Below are positions 23,825 to 30,782 of a stretch of 30,782 nucleotides of DNA, one piece after another. The stretch comes from Leptobacterium sp964389205 (GTDB taxonomy: Bacteria; Bacteroidota; Bacteroidia; Flavobacteriales; Flavobacteriaceae). Position 1 is the stretch's first letter, and every line of letters begins with the position of its first letter. Position numbers and translations under genes: made by a program. The stretch lies in the NCBI GenBank assembly GCA_964389205.1, contig CAYMDH010000044.1, positions 1 to 30,782 of the forward strand. Reading direction: 5' to 3'. A model generated the notes under the pieces. The model saw only the letters and a list, made by a program, of their open reading frames with translations. It was not told the origin of the DNA and ran no database searches.

Positions 23825-24778
23825 ATGGAATATTTAGATTTTGAATTACCCATCAAAGAGTTGGAAGAACAATTAGATAAATGTATGATAATTGGTGAGG
23901 AAAGTGATGTAGATGTTACAGACACTTGTAAGCAAATTGAAAAGAAACTAATTCACACAAAAAAAGAAGTTTATAAAAGCTTAACTGCTTGGCAAAGAGT
24001 TCAATTATCTAGACATCCGTCTAGACCTTATACGTTAGATTATATTAATGCTTTAACCAATGGGACATTTTTAGAACTTCATGGAGATCGAAGTGTTAAG
24101 GATGATAAAGCGATGATTGGAGGACTTGGTAAAATAGGAGACCAAAGTTTTATGTTTATTGGTCAACAAAAAGGATATAATACTAAAACCAGACAGTATC
24201 GTAATTTTGGAATGGCTAATCCAGAAGGATATCGCAAAGCATTGCGATTAATGAAGATGGCAGAGAAATTTAACCTTCCGGTGATTAGTTTTATAGATAC
24301 TCCAGGGGCATACCCAGGTATAGAAGCAGAAGAGAGAGGACAAGGAGAAGCAATTGCCAGAAATATACTGGAAATGACACGTCTAAAAGTTCCAATAATA
24401 GTTATTATTGTAGGAGAAGGGGCGTCTGGTGGAGCTTTGGGAATTGGAGTAGGCGATAAGGTGAAAATGTTAGAAAATACTTGGTATTCTGTGATTTCTC
24501 CAGAATCATGTTCTTCTATTTTATGGAGAAGTTGGGAGTATAAAGAACAAGCAGCAGCAGCACTTAAATTAACAGCTCCTGACATGAAAAAATTACACCT
24601 TGTAGATGATATTATTAAAGAACCTTTAGGAGGAGCACATTCAAATAGAGACGAAACTTATAAGGCAGTTGAAAAATCGATACTAACGTCATTTGATGAA
24701 TTAAAAAAGTTATCACCAAAAGAATTAGTAAAACAACGTATGGAAAAATATTCCAATATGGGAGTCTATAAAGGATAA
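23825..24778 (+). CDS. accA: acetyl-CoA carboxylase carboxyltransferase subunit alpha
   Basis: The 317-residue product of normal length has the N-terminal helical MEYLDFELPIKELEEQ, SRHPSRPYTLDYI and LHGDRSVKDDKAMIGG, then NPEGYRKALRLMKMAEKF, FIDTPGAYPGIEAEERGQ and GEGASGGALGIGVGD, which form the crotonase-fold oxyanion regions. It transfers carboxyl from carboxybiotin to acetyl-CoA to form malonyl-CoA together with AccD. It has its own -7 box and a terminator follows. Confidence 0.97.
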   Translation: MEYLDFELPIKELEEQLDKCMIIGEESDVDVTDTCKQIEKKLIHTKKEVYKSLTAWQRVQLSRHPSRPYTLDYINALTNGTFLELHGDRSVKDDKAMIGGLGKIGDQSFMFIGQQKGYNTKTRQYRNFGMANPEGYRKALRLMKMAEKFNLPVISFIDTPGAYPGIEAEERGQGEAIARNILEMTRLKVPIIVIIVGEGASGGALGIGVGDKVKMLENTWYSVISPESCSSILWRSWEYKEQAAAALKLTAPDMKKLHLVDDIIKEPLGGAHSNRDETYKAVEKSILTSFDELKKLSPKELVKQRMEKYSNMGVYKG

Positions 24779-24803
24779 CATACTTACATCACCATATTTA
24801 ATT

Positions 24804-24834
24804 AAACCGAAGTATATATAGCTTCGGTTTTTTT
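24804..24834 (+). terminator. intrinsic terminator after accA
   Basis: AAACCGAAG (24804-24812), a 9-nt loop, and CTTCGGTTT (24822-24830) are followed by four T. The stem is perfect. Confidence 0.85.
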
Positions 24835-24947
24835 ACGTTATAAACAATAAAGACCTACTTGTTAACAGTTGTTTTGTTAATGAATGGTTAAGATTCAGAA
24901 CTAGTTAAAACCAATATTTAGTATATAATTTATCTACATTCGCAGTC

Positions 24948-26498
24948 ATGGAAAACACCAAGCCTATACCAAAACTATCCGTAGATCGAAGCAACATTAT
25001 TAATTTGGAAAGGGGAAAAATACCGCCACAAGCAGTTGAATTAGAGGAGGTTGTGATAGGTGCGATGATGATAGATAAGAAAGGTGTAGATGAGGTTATT
25101 GATATTTTACATCCTGAAGTTTTTTACAAAGAAGCACATAAGTATATTTATGAAGCTATAGTTAAACTATTTGAAAATACAGAACCTGTTGATTTATTAA
25201 CGCTTTCAGCACAATTAAAAAAGGACGGGAAGTTAGAATTGGTCGGAAATGATTATTATCTCATTCAATTAACTCAAAAGGTTTCATCTTCTGCGCATAT
25301 AGAATTTCATGCTCGTATAATTTTGCAGAAATACATTCAGAGAAGTTTGATTAAAATTTCGAATGAAATTATAGAAGATGCATATGATGAAACTACTGAT
25401 GTTTTTGATCTTCTAGACAATGCAGAAGCAAAATTATATGATGTAACTCAAGGGAATATTAAAAAATCTTCTGAAACAGCGCAAAGTTTAGTTATACAGG
25501 CTAAAAAGAAAATAGAAGAAATTTCAAATCAGGATGGACTTAGTGGTATTCCTTCTGGTTTTGATAAATTAGATAAACTTACATCGGGTTGGCAACCAAG
25601 TGATTTGGTTATTGTGGCTGCACGTCCAGGGATGGGTAAAACAGCTTTTACACTTTCTATGGCCCGAAATATGGCTGTAAATTCTAATACTCCTGTTGCA
25701 TTCTTTTCATTAGAGATGTCATCTGTACAATTAATCACTAGATTAATTTCTTCTGAAACAGGTTTGTCATCAGAAAAACTAAGAACAGGAAAACTAGAAA
25801 AACATGAATGGGAACAGCTAAATGTAAAAGTTAAAACCTTAGAAACTGCTCCACTTTTTATAGATGATACTCCTTCATTATCTATTTTTGATTTACGTGC
25901 TAAAGCCAGGCGTTTATCTTCTCAGCACGGTATTAAACTTATTGTTATTGATTATTTGCAATTAATGACAGCAGGGGGAAGTCAAAAAGGAGGAAATAGA
26001 GAACAAGAAATATCTATGATCTCTAGAAATTTAAAAGCATTAGCTAAAGAATTAAATGTCCCTGTTATTGCATTATCTCAGTTGTCAAGAGCTGTAGAAA
26101 CAAGAGGAGGAAGTAAACGCCCTATACTTTCAGATTTACGTGAATCTGGAGCGATTGAACAAGATGCAGATATTGTTTCTTTTATTTATCGGCCAGAATA
26201 TTATAAAATAGAAGAGTGGGATGATGAAGAAAGATCACCAACAGATGGGCAAGCAGAATTCATTGTTGCCAAACATAGAAATGGTGGATTAGATAATATT
26301 AGGTTAAAATTCATTGGCCAATTAGGTAAATTTGATAATTTAGATGACTTTGATTCTCCTTTCGAGTTTCAATCGAAGATGAATGAAAATGAGAACGACC
26401 CATTTGCTACTAAAAATTTGCCCAGTGCAAAAGATGCTTTTGGAAGTTCAATGAATGATGAATTTAATCCTGAAGACGATAATGAAGTGCCTTTCTAA
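24948..26498 (+). CDS. dnaB: replicative DNA helicase DnaB
   Basis: The 516-residue hexameric helicase has the N-terminal domain (IPPQAVELEEVVIGAMM, residues about 26-130) that binds primase, a linker, and a RecA-like motor. The motor shows Walker A AARPGMGKTAF (about 224-233), Walker B KLIVIDYLQLMT, QLSRAVETRGGSKRP and the arginine-finger region FIYRPEYY. No intein interrupts the motor. An acidic C-terminal tail (NDEFNPEDDNEVPF) is present. Its 3' end overlaps the start of the next gene by 17 nt. Confidence 0.97.
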   Translation: MENTKPIPKLSVDRSNIINLERGKIPPQAVELEEVVIGAMMIDKKGVDEVIDILHPEVFYKEAHKYIYEAIVKLFENTEPVDLLTLSAQLKKDGKLELVGNDYYLIQLTQKVSSSAHIEFHARIILQKYIQRSLIKISNEIIEDAYDETTDVFDLLDNAEAKLYDVTQGNIKKSSETAQSLVIQAKKKIEEISNQDGLSGIPSGFDKLDKLTSGWQPSDLVIVAARPGMGKTAFTLSMARNMAVNSNTPVAFFSLEMSSVQLITRLISSETGLSSEKLRTGKLEKHEWEQLNVKVKTLETAPLFIDDTPSLSIFDLRAKARRLSSQHGIKLIVIDYLQLMTAGGSQKGGNREQEISMISRNLKALAKELNVPVIALSQLSRAVETRGGSKRPILSDLRESGAIEQDADIVSFIYRPEYYKIEEWDDEERSPTDGQAEFIVAKHRNGGLDNIRLKFIGQLGKFDNLDDFDSPFEFQSKMNENENDPFATKNLPSAKDAFGSSMNDEFNPEDDNEVPF

Positions 26499-27780
26499 GA
26501 ATAATATTTTTTTTAAAAAAAGCAAGGAAATAATAGTAACTCTGTTCTTATTGTTTTTCTCGACTTATAGCTTTGCGTCATATATTCTTCTCCCCATGGA
26601 TGCAACTACGCAAAAAAATCATTTGAAAGCGTATGGAATTACTTATTGGATTTTAAACAAAGAACTTAAGGTTAAGTGGTTATTGAACTATAGAGGAGGT
26701 GCTTTTTTACTTCCAGATACTGAAGAAATTAGAAGAGAGTGTCAAATAAGAAGCGTTTCTTTTGAAGTATTATCTAATGGGAAAACTGAAAGTATTTTAG
26801 AGGAGATAAGTAGTCCATCTAAAAACCAAGAAGCAGTAGTCTTAGAAAAAGCACCGAAGATAGCTGTATATTCTCCTAAAGGGAAACAACCCTGGGATGA
26901 TGCAGTAACATTAGTACTTACCTATGCTGAAATTCCTTATGAAACTATTTACGATGAAGAGGTATTAGCAGATGGGCTATTGTTATATGATTGGTTGCAT
27001 TTGCATCACGAAGATTTTACAGGGCAATATGGGAAGTTTTATGGAGCATATAGAGCAGCTCCTTGGTATATACAAGAGAAAAAAAAGGCAGAAGCATTGG
27101 CTTCAAAATTAGGATATAGTAAAGTATCTGAAGAAAAAAGCGCAGTTGCATTAAAAATAAGAGATTATGTAGTTGGAGGAGGGTTTATGTTTGCGATGTG
27201 TTCTGCAACCGATAGTTTTGATATTGCATTAGCTGCAGAGAATGTTGATATATGCGAAGCCATGTTTGATGGAGACCCTTCAGATCCTAATTATCAAACT
27301 AAAATTGATTATAGAAAAACGTTTGCATTTACTAATTTTACTCTAGAGCGAAACCCTATTCGTTATGAATTTTCTACTATAGACATGACAGATAGGCGAA
27401 GTATACCACAACAAACAGACTATTTTACATTGATGGATTTTTCTGCTAAATGGGATCCTATACCAACAATGCTATGTCAAAATCATACAGCTTTGGTAAA
27501 GGGGTTTATGGGACAAACAACAAGCTTTTATAGAAAAGAAGTGAAGGCAAATGTATTAGTTTTAGGAGAGAATAAGAGTAATGGAGAAGCTCGTTACATA
27601 CATGGCATCAAAGGACAAGGTTTCTTTACTTTTTACGGGGGTCATGATCCAGAAGATTATAGACATCGAGTAGGAGATCCTAAAACAGAATTAGAACTAC
27701 ACCCAACCTCACCAGGATATAGACTAATACTAAACAATGTATTGTTTCCTGCAGCAAAAAAGAAGAAACAAAAAACCTGA
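26482..27780 (+). CDS. secreted conserved protein with class I amidotransferase-like region
   Basis: The 432-residue product has a signal peptide ending FSTYSFA. After an N-terminal region (LPMDATTQKNHLKAYGITYW), residues about 120-300 look like a ThuA/class I glutamine-amidotransferase fold: KIAVYSPKGKQPWDDAV, LLLYDWLHLHHEDFTG, and YVVGGGFMFAMCSATDSF with a Cys at the nucleophile-elbow position. Relatives in Bacteroidetes are, to my recollection, sometimes labelled asparagine synthetase B, which the sequence does not support. The ATG at 26482 is preferred because it places a clean signal peptide; an in-frame ATG at 26455 lies deeper in dnaB. It is probably translated with dnaB. Confidence 0.75.
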   Translation: MKCLSKNNIFFKKSKEIIVTLFLLFFSTYSFASYILLPMDATTQKNHLKAYGITYWILNKELKVKWLLNYRGGAFLLPDTEEIRRECQIRSVSFEVLSNGKTESILEEISSPSKNQEAVVLEKAPKIAVYSPKGKQPWDDAVTLVLTYAEIPYETIYDEEVLADGLLLYDWLHLHHEDFTGQYGKFYGAYRAAPWYIQEKKKAEALASKLGYSKVSEEKSAVALKIRDYVVGGGFMFAMCSATDSFDIALAAENVDICEAMFDGDPSDPNYQTKIDYRKTFAFTNFTLERNPIRYEFSTIDMTDRRSIPQQTDYFTLMDFSAKWDPIPTMLCQNHTALVKGFMGQTTSFYRKEVKANVLVLGENKSNGEARYIHGIKGQGFFTFYGGHDPEDYRHRVGDPKTELELHPTSPGYRLILNNVLFPAAKKKKQKT

Positions 27781-27806
27781 AGATTATTTTCTTTTAATCT
27801 TGGGTT
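27774..27806. terminator. weak convergent terminator
   Basis: AACCTGAAGATT (27774-27785) can pair with AATCTTGGGTT (27796-27806) through AAGATT/AATCTT plus AACC/GGTT, with a bulge. It overlaps both stop codons of the convergent genes. Confidence 0.35.
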
Positions 27807-30175
27807 ATACGCTTTTCTTTTTTAGAAGTTAATTGCTTTTTCAGGTTATAAATATTTTGTAATATAGATAAAAGTACTTTTTCCTCTATAGGTTTTGTGA
27901 GATAATAATCAATCCCTGAATTTTTAGCACTTTCTCTAGATTCAGGAAAAACATCTGCAGAACAAGCTATGATAGGAATGTTTTTGTAATTTTCTAATTG
28001 CTTTATAAGTTGAGTGGCTTCAAAACCATCCATATAAGGCATGTGTAAATCCATCAATACAAAATCATACGTTTTTTCCTGAGCCATTTCTACAGCAGTA
28101 GAACCATTTTTAGCTATTTCAATTTCAATGCCCCATCTTTTAAAGAGTTGTTTTAAATATAGTTGATTCATTTTATTGTCTTCTGCAACTAACGCTTTTA
28201 TTTCTGGAAACGATTCATTTTGACTCTTTTTTTCTTTTCTTTTTGTATTGACTACCAGTTTACTTTTATCAAAATATAATGTAAAACTAAATGTACTTCC
28301 TTTATTAACTTCACTTTTTAAATGAAGTGTGCTTTTTTGTAATTCGATTAATTTCTTACTAATTGCTAACCCAAGACCAGTGCCTTCGATTTTATCTTTA
28401 CCAGGTTCATGAACCTGATAAAAACTGTCAAAAATGGAATTAAGCTGATTACTAGGAATTCCTATTCCAGTATCAGCTACTATAAAATTAATAGCGATAC
28501 TGTCTTTTGTTTTTTTTATACATTCTAGTTTAAGAGTAACAGATCCTTTATGAGTAAATTTTATAGCATTACTGAGGAGGTTTAATAGAATTTGATTTAA
28601 ACGATATTGATCTCCTTTTACAAATACTGGAATTTGAAAGTCAATTTCACTTTTAAATAAAATCTTTTTTTCTTCAGATTTTAATTTAAATGAATCTACG
28701 ATATTGTGAAAAACCTCTACAATGTTAAAATCTGTATTCTGTATTTTAAGTTTTCCTGCTTCAATTTTTGAAAAATCTAATGTATCATTAACAATGGCTA
28801 ATAAATTCTGAGCAGAAAAGCGTATGTTATCTATATTTTGCAGATCATTTTTATTTTTTATAGTATTTTTTGTGTTTAATAAATTTGTAAAACCTAAAAT
28901 ACTATTTAATGGAGTACGAATTTCATGACTCATATTAGATAAAAAAGTAGCTTTAGTTTTTGCAAGCTTTTCAGCAATTTCTTTCGCCTCTAAAATTTCA
29001 TTTTTCACCTTATTTTGCTCTGTTACATCTTTAATAAAAGCACAAAATAAAATTCCATCTTTATGTTTAACAGGTCTAATTACAAACTCAATATCTATAA
29101 GATTTTTATCTTTAGTATTTGTTGTGAGTTGCATTTGGCTGTCTAGTTTTTTAGCTTTCCCCGTAGATTGAAAAAGAAATAATTCACTAATAAATATTTC
29201 TTGAGTTTTATCAGATTTGATAAAATCTATAATGAATTTGTCTTTTGCTTCTTCAATAGACCATCCAAAAATTTTCTCGGCTCTATAATTTAAATCTACA
29301 ATCTTGAGTTGATCATTTATAAGAATAATACCTTCCTGGGAAGCTTCAAGAATATTTATTTTTAGTCGTTCACTATCGTTTAGGGTTTGTCTTATAAGTT
29401 TCCTCTCTCTAATTTCGTTGGTAAGAGAGCTGTTTTTTTGTTCTAAGCTATGTACTTGTTTTCTTAACATCTTATACATTTGCTTTTTAGTAGGAAGAGG
29501 AATGTCTTCTATTTCGAATAATTCTTCAGGGATAATACTTAAAGTAATAACAAAAGCATCTAATAAGTGATAATGATCAAAAGCTTCTTTATAAACCTCT
29601 TTGAATAAACTCAAAACCTTTTTTTTTCCTAAACTATCAGATAAAACATTAAATATTTCTAATGAAAACTGATTTATTTTTTTTCGCCTTTTTAAGTGAT
29701 TGCTATACCATTCTCTTGTGTTCTGGGTTTTATTAAGTTCTTCATGAATTTTAGAAAGTTGATTGAAATTTCCTGTAATACTAGAAATTTTTTTTAGTAA
29801 CTGGTTGAGTATATTTTGACATAAGATAATTTCCTGAATTTCAATAGGGCGAAAAATAATTCTAAAATTTTTAAGGTTTTTTAATTCTTTGAACTTAAGG
29901 GGAATATTTCTTCTGAAATTTAGCAAATCATTTTCCTCAAAATTATTAGTGATTGCGATGTGATTTTCAAGCTGTAAATAAATTGAAGGTAATTGGAGAA
30001 TACGCTCTTTATAGGTAGATTTTTTGAAATTTTTAATACGTTTTAAAAGATCACGTTCATTTACTTTATCAGCTAAAAAATTAATTAAAGCATTAATAGA
30101 ATCATTATAAAGATTCTTATTTATTTCCAAATATCTATGGAATTTAAGTTTATGTAAGAAAATGAACTTTTTCAC
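27794..30175 (-). CDS. hybrid sensor histidine kinase with novel N-terminal region (PAS-HisKA-HATPase-REC)
   Basis: The 793-residue protein has no membrane segment. Residues 1-250 are mostly helical, charged and unfamiliar, with a short coiled coil at about 235-265. A PAS domain (about 270-390, with EASQEGIILINDQLKIVDLN and KIFGWSIEEAK) precedes HisKA with MSHEIRTPLN (His417), and an HATPase follows with QILLNLLSNAIKFTH, DTGIGIP and GTGLGLAISKKL. The C-terminal receiver (about 660-780) has FVLMDLHMPYMDG with Asp709 and CSADVF. The start lies 11 nt after the small membrane protein gene, so the two are probably one operon. The N-terminal region may be a cytoplasmic sensor or partner-binding module. 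Confidence 0.9.
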   Translation of the reverse strand: MKKFIFLHKLKFHRYLEINKNLYNDSINALINFLADKVNERDLLKRIKNFKKSTYKERILQLPSIYLQLENHIAITNNFEENDLLNFRRNIPLKFKELKNLKNFRIIFRPIEIQEIILCQNILNQLLKKISSITGNFNQLSKIHEELNKTQNTREWYSNHLKRRKKINQFSLEIFNVLSDSLGKKKVLSLFKEVYKEAFDHYHLLDAFVITLSIIPEELFEIEDIPLPTKKQMYKMLRKQVHSLEQKNSSLTNEIRERKLIRQTLNDSERLKINILEASQEGIILINDQLKIVDLNYRAEKIFGWSIEEAKDKFIIDFIKSDKTQEIFISELFLFQSTGKAKKLDSQMQLTTNTKDKNLIDIEFVIRPVKHKDGILFCAFIKDVTEQNKVKNEILEAKEIAEKLAKTKATFLSNMSHEIRTPLNSILGFTNLLNTKNTIKNKNDLQNIDNIRFSAQNLLAIVNDTLDFSKIEAGKLKIQNTDFNIVEVFHNIVDSFKLKSEEKKILFKSEIDFQIPVFVKGDQYRLNQILLNLLSNAIKFTHKGSVTLKLECIKKTKDSIAINFIVADTGIGIPSNQLNSIFDSFYQVHEPGKDKIEGTGLGLAISKKLIELQKSTLHLKSEVNKGSTFSFTLYFDKSKLVVNTKRKEKKSQNESFPEIKALVAEDNKMNQLYLKQLFKRWGIEIEIAKNGSTAVEMAQEKTYDFVLMDLHMPYMDGFEATQLIKQLENYKNIPIIACSADVFPESRESAKNSGIDYYLTKPIEEKVLLSILQNIYNLKKQLTSKKEKRITQD

Positions 30176-30186
30176 TACTTTGGAAA

Positions 30187-30591
30187 TTATACTTTACTCG
30201 CTTTGTATATTTTATAAAAACCTAATGCAGAAAGTGCCCATGTAATAAATAAAGCAATAAACCAAACATAGTTTCCAATGGTATTTCCTAAAAGCTCATA
30301 AAACAAATTAAAGTTAAAAAGATGATTTAATTGCATATGAAGATGACCGATAGCCATTACAACAAATCCCCAGGCTAATAATTTCATCCCAGAACCAAAT
30401 TTCCCGCCTTTTAATTGTGTGGCAGTTAAGAAGCTAAAAACTAAAGCAATTAATAAGAAAGGGATTTCGAATAATCCAAAAATTTGTTGAGAACTTAATG
30501 ATGATGATACAGTACGATCAATATGTTGAGCAGGAGCTGCAGTAACAACTGCTAAAAACATCATCGTTAAATAGATGCGATTAATTTTCAT
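30187..30591 (-). CDS. small His-rich membrane protein upstream of the hybrid kinase
   Basis: The 134-residue protein starts with an apparent signal peptide or first helix ending VTAAPAQ (about 22). Three more hydrophobic segments follow (about 38-60, 70-93, 103-128). The third hydrophobic stretch contains GHLHMQLNHLF, a cluster of three histidines that could bind metal or heme. I do not recognise the family. Being 11 nt ahead of the hybrid kinase, it may be the membrane sensor feeding it, but this is inference. Confidence 0.7.
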   Translation of the reverse strand: MKINRIYLTMMFLAVVTAAPAQHIDRTVSSSLSSQQIFGLFEIPFLLIALVFSFLTATQLKGGKFGSGMKLLAWGFVVMAIGHLHMQLNHLFNFNLFYELLGNTIGNYVWFIALFITWALSALGFYKIYKASKV

Positions 30592-30762
30592 TGTTTGAGA
30601 CTTTTGTGTAATTAACGAAAATTTAATAGAAATATGATTTTAAAACGATAAAATACCAAATTTTGGGATAACATATTCTATTTATGTTAGATAAAAATTA
30701 AACTAACAAGGAAATATATTATACCTACTAACCTGAGTTCGATTAATATTTAAGTAGATTTT

Positions 30763-30782
30763 ATGAGTAAAAAAGATAGATT
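30763..30782 (+). CDS. start of a gene cut by the window edge
   Basis: An ATG followed by AGT AAA AAA GAT AGA opens a frame (MSKKDR) divergent from the small membrane protein and preceded by about 170 nt of AT-rich intergenic sequence. Only six codons are visible, so the product cannot be named. Confidence 0.4.

Noticed and set aside
24163..24585. A 140-codon antisense frame in accA
   Set aside because: It lies wholly within a highly conserved enzyme gene, and its composition mirrors the sense codons.
24948..26498. Possible intein in DnaB
   Set aside because: The protein is 516 residues and the Walker A to arginine-finger region is continuous, so no insertion is present.
1..30782. CRISPR array or tandem repeat region
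   Set aside because: No regularly spaced repeats were seen on reading through. The only repetitive coding stretch is the Asp-rich calcium-binding tail of the lipoprotein.

Overview
The window looks like a chromosomal segment of a marine Flavobacteriaceae-type Bacteroidetes. It is strongly AT-rich, start codons follow A-rich leaders with no Shine-Dalgarno sequence, and several intergenic regions carry the Bacteroidetes -7 box TAnnTTTG. Two of these have a TTG or TTTG about 19 nt upstream. The housekeeping genes are also of Bacteroidetes type: a transketolase split into two genes, a tRNA-guanine transglycosylase (Tgt) followed by an LptG-like permease, and an FKBP lipoprotein with acidic calcium-binding repeats. 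The genus cannot be fixed from the sequence.

The left half (1-15107) is accessory. Positions 607-4258 (+) hold a cargo-like group: a protein with a YkuD-type His/SxGC motif, an endonuclease/exonuclease/phosphatase (EEP) fold enzyme, two clear DUF2589 paralogues, a 64-residue zinc ribbon and a third, divergent DUF2589-like protein. Convergent to it, 4345-8186 (-) is a regulatory operon: a stand-alone LytTR protein, an unknown 173-residue protein, a TPR sensor kinase whose real start appears to be a non-AUG codon at 7183, and a REC-LytTR response regulator.

Divergent from that operon, 8520-15107 (+) is a tight four-gene operon and the most striking item here. Gene 1 joins a periplasmic dCache sensor to what reads as a complete pentameric ligand-gated ion channel (Cys-loop family) module. 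Gene 2 is an OprD-like outer-membrane porin. Gene 3 joins a periplasmic SBP_bac_3 solute-binding domain to a TRIC/UPF0126 cation-channel domain. Gene 4 is a PLP-dependent group II decarboxylase resembling the PanP-type aspartate 1-decarboxylase / glutamate decarboxylase group. Two differently built ligand-binding channel fusions, a porin and an enzyme expected to make an amine or beta-alanine/GABA-like product suggest an amino-acid or amine sensing and ion-flux system. That function is inference.

A tRNA-Lys(TTT) at 15238-15310 (-) marks the change to core genome: shikimate kinase, a PyrR-like phosphoribosyltransferase, an Hsp15-like S4 protein, the FKBP lipoprotein, an outer-membrane barrel, the split transketolase, then tgt, an LptF/LptG-family permease, an EamA transporter, accA, dnaB and a secreted amidotransferase-like protein. 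The window ends with a hybrid sensor kinase co-oriented with a small His-rich membrane protein, and a gene start cut by the right edge. No transposase, integrase, CRISPR array or rRNA was seen.
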